Shown here piece by piece: positions 1 to 11,650 of a DNA stretch of 64,000 nt (its first letter is position 1; each line of letters opens with the position of its first letter). The position numbers and the translations under genes are program-made. Source of the DNA: Paramyrothecium sp. XJ0827 (taxonomy: Eukaryota > Ascomycota > Sordariomycetes > Hypocreales > Stachybotryaceae); the NCBI GenBank assembly GCA_020881915.1, contig JAJFPB010000002.1, positions 5,653,001 to 5,717,000 of the forward strand, read 5' to 3'. The notes below the pieces were generated by a model that worked only from the letters and a program-made list of their open reading frames with translations, was not told where the DNA came from and did no database searches.

Positions 1-741
1 GACGTTGCTCTCAGACTCACCCATCAGCGGCCACGCAATTAGCCCAGCAACCGTCTGACCCACGCCCCACCAACAAGCCAGAACAGTCACCATCCACCTC
101 TTGTTGCGAGGCAAGAATTCAAGGAAGACGGTAGCATCGAGGGCGAAGTTACCGCCCTCGCCGAAACCGGAAAGGATCACACATGTGATCCAGAGCTTGT
201 AACCGGGAACCACGCCAGCTAGTATGCCGAAGAAAGCACACACAAAGAGGGAGAGGTTGAATGCCCAAGCTCGACCAACAATATCCGCTCCACTTCCCCA
301 GAACAGGGAGCCCAACAACAGGCCTAGGTACAGGGCTGCCTGCCCACCTCTATGCCAAGTTGGATCATACTCTAGCACGACCTGCTTCGAAACAATACTA
401 ATTAAGAATCCCATCAAGGAATCAGCGGCGTATCTGATTTCAATGTTAGCTATTTTTGGCAATCTTTGTAAGGGAATGAGGGTGTAAGCTTCTCACCCGA
501 AGCCTGCTAGACAGAAAAGCTTCACATGGTAGCCTGTGAATCCGATCTGGTCAATGCTCTGCGCTGGTGTTAGCACGGCTGCTCGGTGAATCCGACATCA
601 TTTCTGCACATCACTTCTGCGTACCCTGTCAACCAGGACCATTTTAGCGGCCACTGCATCTTCCAAACTATGAGGTTGAAGGAGGGGTGCGGTCTCGCTA
701 GCGGCCAGAGCCGATGATGGGGCTTTGACCGATGGCGACAT
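1..741 (-). CDS. MFS transporter, SV2/SVOP-like, 5' part only
   Basis: This is the N-terminal portion of a major facilitator carrier of the fungal SV2/sugar-acid type, a plasma-membrane solute/H+ carrier of unknown substrate. The ATG is at 741. Three exons can be read: 741-625, 558-497 and 433-21. The introns start with GTACGC and GTGAGA, end in CAG, and carry CTAAC branch sites; phases agree. A third GTGAGT donor at 20-15 leads off the window. The protein starts MSPSVKAPSS. Family-typical stretches follow: GYHVKLFCLAGFG (TM1), DSLMGFLISIVSKQ, YLGLLLGSLFWGSGADIVGR (the TM2-3 loop signature) and a TM4-5 stretch ending FLEFLPRNKRW. It is divergent from the oxygenase-like gene at 1227. The family is fairly sure; the substrate cannot be told and the C-terminal half is outside. 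Confidence 0.85.
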
Positions 742-1226
742 GGCTTGAGCACAATAGAATGTGTATGGTCACTCTTCTGCCGTATAACCCTGGTCTAGGG
801 GGATTACTTGTATGATTCGATTGTGGATATTTCGTCATCATTTGCCATCATTGCGTTTTCATGGTCATCGAGTCTGCAATAAAGGGAGTGAGTCCCCATA
901 ACCACGAGAAACGCCGACCCGCAATCGATAGCTTGTGCGTTACCCAAATAGGAAATAATTTGGCCTGGTGGGCCGGGCCACCCCGTTCGCCTCGCCGGCT
1001 TCGGCTGAATAGTTCGGTGGTGCTTCGTTTTGGAGTCAGGATCTTTTGAAGCAGAGAGAGTGGAGAGGTTACATTTCACTATCACGCCCTGGGCATATCG
1101 CTCGAGGGAATAGCGCAAGTGATAATTGATGATATTTCTTACCTGGCAGAGAAGGATACACATCATCTTTTCCCTGATCACCCACCTCGAACAGAACAAA
1201 CGTGAGACCCCGCGTCTCCATCCAAC
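742..1226. other. Divergent intergenic region (485 bp)
   Basis: No gene is seen. The stretch must hold the promoters of both the leftward MFS carrier and the rightward oxygenase-like gene, so co-regulation is possible. Open frames here are short and unsupported. Confidence 0.5.
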
Positions 1227-2603
1227 ATGAGTTCAACGACAACAACCACAGCAGTACAAGTGCCAGAAATGTCCAGGCTCGTTTCGCAGCTGGTGGCGTC
1301 GTCTCAATCATCCCAAAGCCCCGTGACGATGCCGCCATTTGACCCGAAAGTCCACCTCGCTTTTGAGCCTCCCAAAAGGCACTATTCATTCACGCAGCTT
1401 GGCTTGGAAAGGCCCTCCAATGCTCCAGACTTCTGTTACTCAGAACCCTTCCAACTCTTTTCCGAAGAGGGCGTTCGTATGATACGACGTGAGCTGCTCA
1501 GCAAGCGAGTTCTCGACAAGCATCTGACGTCATGGCCTCGCGCTCCATGTATTATCAGCTACCACCAGGAGGTAAAATTCCGAAACTTATGCACTGGAGG
1601 TGATTGAATACTGCTAAATGAGATTTCCCAGACAGCAACGTGGATTAGGGACATGTGGAACCATCCGGCTGTTATCCAATGTATAGAGGAAGCTTTTGGC
1701 ATGCGACTCAAGGTTCTGGGACGGCAAGGTGAAATTGGACACTGTAATGTCCAGCTTGGTGCGGGAGGAGCAGAAGCTGTCTACAAGCTTGGTGAGCGCC
1801 CAGCACCGGCGCGAGAAGCACAATCGCCTGAGGAGTCGCAATATGACACCAAGATGACTGATGCATGGCACCGCGATTCAACACAACTTGTCGTAGTTGT
1901 TATGCTTAGCGACACGACCAACATGGTTGGAGGCGAGACTGCTATTCGCATAGGAGGCAAGGTCTTGAAAGCTCGAGGCTCACGCATGGGAGGCGCTGTC
2001 CTGCTTCAGGGCGGCCACACCACCCACGCAGCACTGAGGGCTACCAATGTTGACGAGCGCATCAGCATGGTCACAAGCTATCACTTTGCTGATCCAGATC
2101 TCGATGATAGCGGTACTTCACTGCGGAGTGTACGCCCAAACGAAGCACTCGGAGCGTGCATCCAAGACCATTTCATCATTCAAAAGTTGCAGAAACTGGG
2201 TGAGCGAATCGAGAAGCAAATCGAGCGCGTCAAGGCGCGACAGGAATCACCAGAAAAGCCGTTCCGGCCACTTCTGGAGCGAGAAGCCACTGAGGGCTGG
2301 GTACGATCGCAGGTGGCGTTCCTGACACACATGTCTTTCGAGCTGTTTGAAAGATACCCGCGATGGCTATACCGCGATGTCCCCGATACTGCTTTGGAGG
2401 AATATCTCACGACGCATCTTGCGAGGTCTTCTTCTCCTCGGCCTGGAGCTGACAGTGCGGGTACAAAAGAGCCGGATACACCACCAAGAGATCAAAGAAG
2501 CATCTCGTTACCTACATATGCACATACTGGGTCATTTCTGTTAGGTCTTGCTGCTGGGGCTTCCCTAGTTGTATTGTCCACAATAGCCCGAGGTCGCCTA
2601 TAG
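1227..2603 (+). CDS. 2OG/Fe(II) oxygenase-like protein with C-terminal membrane tail
   Basis: Two exons, 1227-1571 and 1632-2603, are separated by a 60-nt intron (GTAAAA..CCCAG, branch TGCTAAAT). They give 438 residues. The centre carries a double-stranded beta-helix oxygenase pattern: His195-x-Asp197 in AWHRDST, a distal His247 in GHTTHAAL, and Arg258 followed by ISMVT, where the 2-oxoglutarate carboxylate would bind. The acidic loop TNMVGGETAIR is shared with the paralogue at 57411-58556. Residues 320-400 are charged and helical. The C-terminus has a roughly 20-residue hydrophobic segment (SFLLGLAAGASLVVLSTIA) just before the end, the layout of a tail-anchored protein on an internal membrane. 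Oxygenase activity is inferred from the conserved triad; the substrate is unknown. Confidence 0.8.
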
Positions 2604-3609
2604 AGGGTTTATTATAATGTCTATACTGGCCATCTAAAAGTCTTTCGAATTCAATGAACCTAGAGGCACAGAAGATATGGAGTTGTCCCGGAACTTCAAC
2701 CTTTTCAATATAGATAAGAAAAGTTTACATGCTTGCCTCAATATAGTTCCGGTCAACGTCCAACTCCAATATCACGAAGGACTATTGAGAATCACCGGTA
2801 TAGTATGCCCGAGGCTCTCAATCTGTCACATACGACCATAGCCACAAGAAAACATGGGATCCCGTCCGCTCTCCCTTAATTAAACTTGTGAGCGGCAGAT
2901 TAGTAGTTGGGTCGGTGACGACCAGCGAACACCGGCTGTTGTATGTTTTTGCTCTTGGTGGCTTCTTTTTGCTTCCACGATATCGTCGTCACAGTTCCCA
3001 CGTGTATTCAACACCCATGCTTGGTGAAAACTATACCTAGGTAGTTTGGTAATTCATTCTTAAATCTGGTAGGAAACTGCCGCTATCATGTTTACTCTGA
3101 AGGTTCATCATATTCAGGTTAGTTTCAAACACGACGCCGATGAGCTTCATGACACTGCTTCTGCGAAGTGATTATCAAGGGTAGCTAGCGAATAAAAGCC
3201 GGAATATCATCACTCACCTTCAGCTTTCCAGTTGGTCTAGGGTAATTTCTGTTGTGGGTCATACGCATGTCATCATTTTAGAGCCGATTGCGAGCCAAAA
3301 ATCGTGCCCATAAAATAATCATCCCGGCGATCCATGCCGAATTGCCGGATTATTATGGGCCACCATCTTTGCAACAAGAGAGTGTTTAACACTTGGTCCA
3401 TTTGTATTTGCATGAATGAACAGAACCTTAGAAATCTCAGCATTTATCGTTGAAAGTGTTTACATGCTGTTGAGCCTAATGTCAATCAACCATCTCCCCC
3501 CTTCCTTGAGTGCTTGTTGAATCGTCCAAGACGTTCTCCACTAGTCCCGCAAATTACTAAGATCCTGGCCCACACAACCGACGAGCGATTCTCTAGCATC
3601 AGAGAAGTT
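2604..3609. other. Intergenic region (1.0 kb), no gene seen
   Basis: No supported reading frame, RNA gene or repeat is seen. It contains the 3' end of the oxygenase-like gene and the promoter of the zinc-cluster regulator. Confidence 0.4.
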
Positions 3610-5388
3610 ATGGGAAAGCCTCAAGCGAATATGGCCGATTCAAGGCCAAATTCAAAACGGAAGGGTTGCTGGTTAGCTGACATTTAAACAGATAGCGCAC
3701 GAGCAATTGTGCTGACTTTTCCAACCCGACAGGACATGTAAAAGACAACATCGAAAGGTAAAGCTGCATCTGCTGTTTGTTCGCTCGGCGAGTCGTAGGC
3801 GTCTGTTGAACCAAGCTTGACTAACACGGTGGGAAATAAGTGCGATGAAGGTCGCCCTTTCTGTCAGAAATGCCAAGATTATGGCGCTGACTGCGAAGGC
3901 TATGGATTGAAGCGTGTTGCGTTCCGAATGACGGACAGTGATCCTAGTGCTTGCCCGGCACCAAAACGACGCATGAGAAGAATCATCACTGCATCCGAAA
4001 ATCATGAGTCAAAAAGGAACCCCATGCAATCAGATTCTCTTCAGCTGCTAGCTACTCCTCGAAACATCATCAACCTCTCCTCAGACGAACTGCGCCTACT
4101 AGCGGTCTTCAGCGCCGACTTCGCTAGAGTAACAGCAATATCACCGTTACAGGATCTCTATTCACAGGACATTGCGCCATTGGCAGCGACCCATAGCCAG
4201 GTTCGCGCGACTATCATGGCTCTGTCTGCAGCGTACACCGGCCCAACAAGCAGGACAAGTGCATTCACCTATTATGACAATGCAGTAAAGGCTTTGCAGA
4301 TGTCACAATCGACCACGATAGAAGACAAGAATGCTCAGCTGGCAAGCATGTTCGTGCTGGCTTGGTGTGACGTAGGATATGCCCTTCCACAAAGGTTAGG
4401 ATTGTGTTCGTATACTGATCGTGCTGTTCCTTAGATCCTTGTTTTCGACCCTGAGAAATGGATATTCCATCTGAAGACAGCGTGTGCTCTGATCAACGAA
4501 AATGCCCACTTACTTTGGAACACAGCATCCGGTCGTCGAATGCTGCATGCAGTGGGGCGCCTCGACTGTGCCAACAGCCTGTCCAACCGTGCAACACCAA
4601 TGTTGGATCAATCGATATATCAGCTGATGGAGAATTTCTCATATGATAAGGATGATCCGAGCACGGATATACTTCTAGATGGGGCTTGCGTGCGTTTACA
4701 TGGTATAATGGGCTCCGCGGCGGAACTTTCTTATGATTGGACCAATGCACTACGGCCATTCAACTCGATGCATATCCGGGCCATTGGAGTGATTGACAGA
4801 TTAAAGCGTTGGCACAACGAGCTTCCTGCAAGACTGAAATGGCAAGAGGACTCTGAACATGATCAGGATTACTCCTGGCTCGAAGACAAACCAACTCTCT
4901 TCAAAATGATTTGGCTTCATTACTTTACGACAAGCATCCACACCTACCATATGCTCGACAGTATTAATAACCAAGCATCCAACCTGCCCTTCACCTTGGC
5001 TCAACGGTGCTTGGCCCTAGTCAAGATGCTCGATACCGAGGGAGGTCCAGTCAGTAAATTATACAGAGGCGACATGAGTATATCATTCGTCCTTGCCGTC
5101 ATTGGCGTATTGATAGATAACCCTGAGGACCGATCTTGGATTCAACGATTCTTAACCCGGCAGGGCCGAGAGATGTTGTGGTGTGGTTACGAGCGTGCAT
5201 CGTGCCTTCAGGCGTGGTGGCGAAGCACGGGACCAGGAAAGCGGCTGATACTTTCGCAGCCAGTGAGAGAAGGGCTGTCTTGGAGTTGGAAACCAGAGAT
5301 GGGCATGGGGGTGAGGATACTTTATGAAGATCTCCAAACAAACGAGCTTCACTTTGATGAGCACTTTTTCGAGGATTGCAGGATTTAA
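3610..5388 (+). CDS. Zn(II)2Cys6 fungal transcription factor
   Basis: Four exons (3610-3671, 3733-3757, 3841-4371, 4435-5388) give 523 residues. Splicing the 25-nt exon 2 restores the zinc cluster GCWTCKRQHRKCDEGRPFC followed by QKCQDYGADC, with the canonical C-x2-C-x6-C-x6-C-x2-C-x6-C spacing. This confirms the start and the two small introns. The remainder is alpha-helical and resembles the fungal-specific activator middle region (Fungal_trans_2 type), as in DELRLLAVFSADFA and a WIFHLKTACALI stretch. The third intron is taken as GTAGGA at 4372 to TTAG at 4434, because the alternative donor at 4395 does not keep the frame. It presumably binds CGG-type sites in the nucleus. Targets are unknown; the adjacent carboxypeptidase and Atg22-like permease are candidates by position only. 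Confidence 0.88.
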
Positions 5389-5511
5389 TCAAATAAACAA
5401 TAAATACGCTATAATGGACAGCGATTTCTGTGACTTGAACAAATTTGCCATCAATGGCAGGTACATTTATCTTGCGACCATTTCTCAAAAATAACTCTCC
5501 CCTGCGCTTAA

Positions 5512-7424
5512 TCAGAGCTCAGCCTCGTCGAAGACGCGAATAAATTCGTGGTAGAACAAGATCGACTCAAGGTGAGCTGCCAAGGAAATCTGAGAGTGAG
5601 TGGTGAGCATATTGTCTTGCACCATGCGCAGCGACTGAACTTACACGCTCATTCACATCATGAACACCACCCCAGCCCTCATCGTGCCAAGCTCGCAAGG
5701 GGCCGAACCTGTAGATTTGCGGGCTGAGGTCCCAATAGAATCGAGTGTCCGTGTTGCCGCCAGCATACATTGGTGCCACAAGTACGTCATCCTCATCTTC
5801 ATCAAAAACGTGCTTGATGACGCCTGAGAAATGCGCCCAGGTTGTAGAGTTTTGGGAAGAAATGGGTGAAGGCTCCAGAGTGCCGCGCCATGACAGATCA
5901 AAAGAGTACTCGGGGACTTCGTGTGCGCCCTGGATGGGCCCTGCGGTAAATTTTAGACCGTTCCTGCTAGCCACAGGCTTCAGCGTGTCAATGAGCTTCT
6001 GCTGAAGTTCATCGATCGTGTTGGCACTAGACACACGGTAGTTGACTAGAGCCTGGGCATAGGCGGGTAGCGCATTGGCCTTGTTACCGGCATTGAAGAT
6101 GGTCACGGCTTGTGTAGTGTGGAGAACGCTCTTGGAAGCTGGATCGCTCTCGAGCAACTTGACCACGCGAGCGGCGCCCTTGGGATCCCGGATTGCATCG
6201 CGTAGCTCGGTAGAAATCTCTGTCAAGGGGTCTTCTGCGACGCATTGCAGATACGTGTAGAAGGGGTTTTCTGCAGCCAGCACAAGGGGAAAGTTGGAAT
6301 CCGCAGCTCCTTCGAGGGCTGTGACGGCTTCAGCCAGGATGCCAATTGAAGTGTGCGTGGGCGGAATGCTGCTGTGACCACCAGGGATGTGGACCGTCAG
6401 CTCAAGATCGAAGTACCCTTTCTCGCCCACTTGTGGAATGGCGAATGTGCGCCCAAAGCGCTTGACCACTCCGATTGCTCCTTCGTCAAGGATGATAGAA
6501 AAGGAGTCGGGGCCCCATCTATCGAGAAGCAGAGGGCCGATTTTCGCCGCGCCAAGTTCGTACGCAGTGCTTTCTTCATCGAAGCCGAAGGCCAGCACAA
6601 CTGTCCTCCGAGGTTTGTAGTCCTGCTCTAACAGGGCGGTGATGCTTGAAAGAATACCGACCACGTTGTTTTTGCAGTCATGGCTTCCACGACCGTTGAT
6701 GTAGGTTCCGTCAAAATGTCCGGAGAAAGGAGGATACCTCCATTCGGATAGCGTGTCTTCAGCGACGGGTACAGTCTTCAATCCGTTAGCTACAATAAGC
6801 ATGATAGGTGTGGCTGGTCCTCACATCTTGATGCCCCATCAAAAGGATTGGCTTCAGACTCTTGTTACTGCCGTGCCAAGTGTACAAAAGGGCATGCTCA
6901 TTAACCACTTCGAGGTCAAGCTGTTCGTGCCTTGGAGAAGTAAATAAGCCTGATTTCATAAAAGTAATCCAGTAGATCAGCACTTACAGCAACGGAAAGG
7001 TATCTCGAAAGTACTGCTCTAGCTTGTAAAAAGCGTCCCAGCGGGAGTCATCGCCAAGATCCCCCATATCTTGATAGGTCACTGCTTCAACCTGGACAGC
7101 TCCTGCCAGGCGCTTGATACTGAGCTTCTGAAACTCCTCAGATTTGAATAGCTTATTGACGTTGGTCTCTGTGATGTCCGGTCGAGCCACAGGCCTGATT
7201 TGTGCTTGTGATGGGCATTGTGGCGGGGGTAAGCCGTGACCATCTTTTGGAAATGGTTGGAGGATCGAATTTGGAGAGGACAACCATGTATTAGAGCCAA
7301 AAAACAATATGGCCGTAATACACAACAGTATGATTGACGCCGGGCCCTGCCATCGTCGCTTTGGAACCAATGGCTGGTACGAATCCGTCAACGAGGCCTT
7401 GCCCCCAGAGACTTTTGCATCCAT
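5512..7424 (-). CDS. M20 metallopeptidase, carboxypeptidase S (Gly-Xaa) type
   Basis: Four exons (7424-6988, 6930-6825, 6775-5645, 5589-5512) give 583 residues. The ATG is at 7424; the frame extends upstream only through a TTG. An N-terminal membrane anchor (ASIILLCITAILFFGS) makes it a type II membrane protein like yeast vacuolar Cps1. M20 zinc and catalytic motifs are present in order: LLMGHQD (His ligand and Asp), GRGSHDCKNN (bridging Asp), FGFDEES (Glu-Glu base and ligand) and GNTDTRFYWD near the C-terminus. Splicing out GTAAGT..CTCAG at 5644-5590 gives the C-terminus ISLAAHLESILFYHEF. The likely role is release of C-terminal residues from small peptides in the vacuole or at the membrane, for nitrogen supply. 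Confidence 0.92.
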
Positions 7425-8179
7425 GGTTGGTCGCGTGAAGTCCAATTGATTCGCCACTTTACTCGCGAGGGACAAGGATTGTTTTATCAGTGAGTCTTAA
7501 GGGAATAAGTAGAATGAGCTGCCCACAAGTTTGAAGGAGGAGCGAAGCCGGATGCTACTTGTTTCGCGTGCTTTTAACAAGAGTGGCACTTCTCCACCTG
7601 AGCCTCCACGTTCCACGCGATGGGTGGAGAGGGGAAGGATTTGTAGACTTGCGCTCCGCAGCGTCGGCGACTAGTAATGCAAAACAGGCTATAGGCTCTT
7701 CAATGAATGGCTAATTTGACTTATTAAAGTACATTGATCAGCAGTCCCCCGATTTCCTGGGTTGGCCTTGCTCATTTGCCTCTCGAGACAATCTATGTTA
7801 GACCCAAAGAGGCAATTTTTTGGCTTGCAGGTCCGACTCTCCACCCAACCACTAGTGCAAGGAGGTCGTTCCGCCCCGTTGGTAGGCAAGGACTAGACTG
7901 AATGGCTGGTTCAGCAAGAATGGGCCCAAGGCAGGGCGCTTGTCAGACTAGAGGATGGCGCAATCCTCCATTCCGAATCAGCAATTTGCAACATGGTGTC
8001 GTTCAGATGTAACCTTGGGATCCGTTTTGCAAAGCTGTATGCATGCGAATGAATATCTATATAATCTTCCAGCTCCTTTGCTCGCTCTCTCTGGAGGAAG
8101 TCTAGTCTATCGCCATTGGAGTCTTTCAGGCCAATTTACACCCAGTCTTCTTCTGCAGGCCGAAGCACTTCTCTTCGAT
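7425..8179. other. Divergent intergenic region with an upstream ATG
   Basis: It separates the leftward carboxypeptidase from the rightward Atg22-like permease. The frame of the permease stays open back to an ATG at 7955, which would add 75 residues. These look atypical for the family, so the ATG at 8180 is preferred. Nothing else is seen. Confidence 0.4.
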
Positions 8180-10000
8180 ATGTCTCACAGTCACAATGAT
8201 GGCTTAGAGGCCACGAACTCGGGCAACAGTCCCAGTCTCCCAGAGCTCAAGTCAGAAAAGGACTTGGCCAAGTTGGAGATTGGAAACTTGTCAGATTCGG
8301 AGGCTAGGCAAACTATTGCTCAGTTTGGAGATGAACCTCCTACTGGGAAATGGGAGCTTTGGTCGTGGTGGGGCTTCTACTTCGCCAACAACAGTGCCGG
8401 AACATTGAGTTATGCACCTCTGAGCAAGTCGCCTCTCTTGCAAACAGGAAGATTCATCATTCAGTGCTGACAATCATCTAGTTTTCCAGTCTGTTCTCAA
8501 CCAAGCTGGCTTCGATGGCCGCGATCCTTCCAAAGATTGCAGCGACCCCTTGGCTCCCTGCATGGTCCATTTCGGTGTGGGCAATGTCAATATCAGCTCG
8601 GTCGTTCTGATTTGCAACGGTTTAATCTTCGCCTTCAATGGCCTGCTGCTTCTTGCATTAGGTCCCATGGGAGACTACGGTCGTTGGAAGAGGTGGATCT
8701 TGCTCGGAAGCACCATCGTGTGTTGGGCTACACAGTTTGCCTTTCTGAGCTTGAAAAACGGCGAGCAGTACCAGAGCGCTATTGCGATATACATCCTGAC
8801 AAGTGAGTGACGGGAAATAAGGCGCAACTGTCTCGTCTGAAGGAAGCTGCTGACCATGTTTAGCCGTGTCTTACAACTTGTGCCAAGCGTTTTGGCAGCC
8901 CTCGCTCCCTCTCCTATCTAGAAACACTCCTTCCAGTATCGAAGCCCGTCGAGCGCTCGCCGCTGGTGAAATTGACGATGTCGAGTTCGAGAAGCGCCAA
9001 ACACTGGAGCACAATAGGCTTAGCAACATTGCCTTCGGCGCCATGAGTGTTGGCTACACCATTGTCCTCGTCATTGCTCTAGGTGCGGCTTTTGGTCTTA
9101 ACGCGAACGAGTCCACCGAAGCCAATACGCGGGCTGCTGTGATCATTGTTGGCATCGCCACGGGTTTCTGGATCTTGCTCGGCACTCCCTGGTTCTTCCT
9201 CGAGAAGAAGCGGTCCCAGCCTCTGCCGCCCGGTGAGACCTACTTCTCTGTTGGGCCCAAGGCCTACTGGCAGGTTCTGCGCCACGGCCGCCGCATTGGT
9301 CAAACCTGGCTATATCTTGTTGGTTATTTCTTCTTGTCCGACGGCCATGCGACGGCCATCCAGATTGCCGGAATTTGCCAAAACAGTGTTCTGAGTTACG
9401 CAACTATTCTGTCGACCGAATTGAGTATTGTGCAAGGCATTTCCAACTTTGTTGGCATCGCCGCTTTTTGGATGATCCAGAAATATTGGCGCTTCAGAAC
9501 AAAGCCTATGCTTCTTTGGATTGCCGCCTTTAACCTGTTGATTCCTATCTGGGGTAAGTGAATACCATCGAATAGCTCGCTCTTTCGTGTGACTGATAGT
9601 GAGAACAGGATCAATTGGCATCGGAACCACCAAGTTTGGAATGCACAATGCTTGGGAATTCTGGGCTTTCAGTGTTTTCAACTGTGCCTTTGTTGCACCA
9701 TTCTATGCCTACTCGGCCTCCATGCTGGCAGACATCATTCCTAAGGGGCGCGAAGTTACCTTCTTCTCTCTTTGGGCCCTGTTTGGCAAAGCGACTGCCT
9801 GGGTTGGACCTATCATCTCGGGTGTTATTATCGACAATTCCGGTAATACCTGGAAAGGATTTCCATTCGCAGTTGCGCTGAGTCTTGTTGGAATTGTTCT
9901 GATTGCTATGGTTGATGTACCAAAGGCTCAGAAGCAGTCCGACGAATGGGTGAAATTTGACACCACATTGACAACGACAGCCTGTTTCAACTACTGCTGA
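8180..10000 (+). CDS. Atg22-like vacuolar amino-acid effluxer (MFS)
   Basis: Four exons (8180-8423, 8482-8802, 8864-9553, 9609-10000) give 548 residues. The Atg22 subfamily is recognised from the N-terminal LWSWWGFYFANNSAGTLSYAPL, the long loop bearing DCSDPLAPC, GPMGDYGRWKRW, the post-TM4 VSYNLCQAFWQP, a charged loop starting RRALAAGEIDDVEF, and YAYSASMLADIIPKGREVTFF late in the protein. About 11-12 membrane spans are visible. Intron 1 begins with GC (GCAAGT) rather than GT: the phase needed to join SYAPL to FQSVLNQ is met only there. Family members export amino acids from the vacuole after autophagic breakdown. Next to a carboxypeptidase this suggests peptide or amino-acid recycling (inference). 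Confidence 0.9.
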
Positions 10001-10459
10001 GAAGTAACACGGCGAGAAGAGTTTCGTAAATACTAAAGCTTAGAAAGATGATTTCACTGAAATTATGAATACTAAGAGGATCATTGTCGACCATATTCAT
10101 TATCTACCGGCGTACTAGCTTGTCGTATCTTACGTGCCGTGCCGCACGACGCCGGTTCTGGTGGCAACGCGGGCAGCAATGCCAAAGTCAATCACGTTGA
10201 TTTCATTAAACAGTAGCTTTAAGACTCATCTGCAGGTGAGAGAGTAAATCAGGCTTCCGATAAAAGTTCTCTCTATTCAAAAAGCAAGAAAAGTGTCTGC
10301 CTATCGCCTGTCGCAGCAGGCAATATGTTTATTTACCAGCAACACCTCCAAGGTCTTTGGGCCATATGCGTCCCTAAAGATCTTTCTTCCCACTTTGTGA
10401 GTATCAAGATTTGTTGAGGATTTGATGAATCCTTCACTTTATGGCCGTTATTATGCAAC
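10001..10459. other. Intergenic region between convergent genes
   Basis: About 460 bp between two convergent 3' ends. No gene, repeat or RNA is seen. Confidence 0.4.
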
Positions 10460-11650
10460 CTAGTTATCATCGACCAGGTACACTGCTCTCCAGATAACTG
10501 CTCCTTGCTTCGGGTCCATTACCACCGCGTAATGAGTCTGGTCATTGCTAATCCGCTCGTCGCTAACCATCTTGATGACGTCGTTCACCGACACAACATC
10601 TGATCTGTTTGTGCGTTTCTGGCACGTTCGCATCTTTTTGGTCCAGAGATGATCCAGATGATCTTTCTTGTCGCGGGAGTAGCGGATGATGTCCGCCATT
10701 CCGATCGCATCTTCGCTTTCTGCTGCGTGCTCGAGCTCGGATGGATCCGCTTCATCGCTGGCATCGTGATTGTGCGCCGCCAGAAATAGGTCCGAGTCCC
10801 GAACTGAGGCGTGGCCGTTGTCCTTTTCTACTATGAAAACCTTATGGGGGTTGCAGAAGATAAGATATGCCGCCGTGGATCTAGAATATGCAAGATCTGA
10901 CAGAATAGACTCGACACGTTTCTCTGCAAGCTCTCCAGAACTTCCGGGTTGCTTCCCTTCCAAAGAATCCAGCAGAAAACCGCGCAAGACGCTCGAGATG
11001 GATCGCCGGAATCCAAGCACAACCATGGCTTGGTGCCAACGGAAAGCTGCCTCCTGCTGCCATGTGTCCCTGGCGTGGTGAGGCCTGAAGTTCAGACTCA
11101 TGCTCAGATCCTTTCTCACGCCTGTCAACACCCCGACGTAGCCGAGGTACGTGACAGAGGTTGCCAAGACGGGCCCATCACGATGGCGAACGAAATCAAA
11201 CTCGACTGTGAGTCTCCGCAAGGGGTCCATGGCCCAGTCGAGGGTCCTGAAGTGTAGCATATGAGTCGACGTCTGCGAGGCTGTCGTCTTCGGATCAAAA
11301 ACACGGGCACCGCCACTGGTGCAGCCCAGCATGAGGTCCAGCAGCACATTGAAGGAGATGAGAATGTGCAGCGCAATGCCAGTACTCTTGGCGAGGCCCC
11401 TGATTTCGGCAGTCTCTTCCTGGTCGTATACCCTCCTTAACACCACCTGCGCTATACTCTCTAGCCATCGGCCTGCTGGTCCGAACAAATGGCGGAGCAG
11501 ATCCGAAAACACGGTGGGCAGCTCTTGTCGATCCAGGACATGTCGGAAGTGAGGCACAACATGGTCATATCGCGATTCTGGTGGCACTGACAGGTCGATA
11601 ACAAATTTGGGAATGTCTGAAGGGCGCGCCATTTGACCGGTAACATGCAT
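10460..11650 (-). CDS. Acid ceramidase / NAAA-like N-terminal-nucleophile amidase
   Basis: Single exon of 396 residues; the first true ATG is at 11650 (a TTG precedes it). The putative catalytic Cys sits in LGCTSGGARVF, followed by HMLHFRTLDWAMDPLRRLTVEFDF. This matches the start of the beta subunit of acid ceramidase and N-acylethanolamine acid amidase, where autocleavage exposes the Cys nucleophile. Later family features are the GVRKDLSMSLNFR stretch and a C-terminal HYAVVMDPKQGAVIWRAVY. It would hydrolyse an amide-linked fatty acyl group from a sphingoid or ethanolamine lipid. No clear signal peptide is visible at the start, so a lysosome-like location is doubtful. It is convergent with the Atg22-like gene. 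Confidence 0.85.
   Translation of the reverse strand: MHVTGQMARPSDIPKFVIDLSVPPESRYDHVVPHFRHVLDRQELPTVFSDLLRHLFGPAGRWLESIAQVVLRRVYDQEETAEIRGLAKSTGIALHILISFNVLLDLMLGCTSGGARVFDPKTTASQTSTHMLHFRTLDWAMDPLRRLTVEFDFVRHRDGPVLATSVTYLGYVGVLTGVRKDLSMSLNFRPHHARDTWQQEAAFRWHQAMVVLGFRRSISSVLRGFLLDSLEGKQPGSSGELAEKRVESILSDLAYSRSTAAYLIFCNPHKVFIVEKDNGHASVRDSDLFLAAHNHDASDEADPSELEHAAESEDAIGMADIIRYSRDKKDHLDHLWTKKMRTCQKRTNRSDVVSVNDVIKMVSDERISNDQTHYAVVMDPKQGAVIWRAVYLVDDN

Noticed and set aside
4372..4434. Alternative donor GTTAGG at 4395 in the zinc-cluster regulator
   Set aside because: It leaves exon 3 in phase 2, while exon 4 must start in phase 0; GTAGGA at 4372 keeps the frame.
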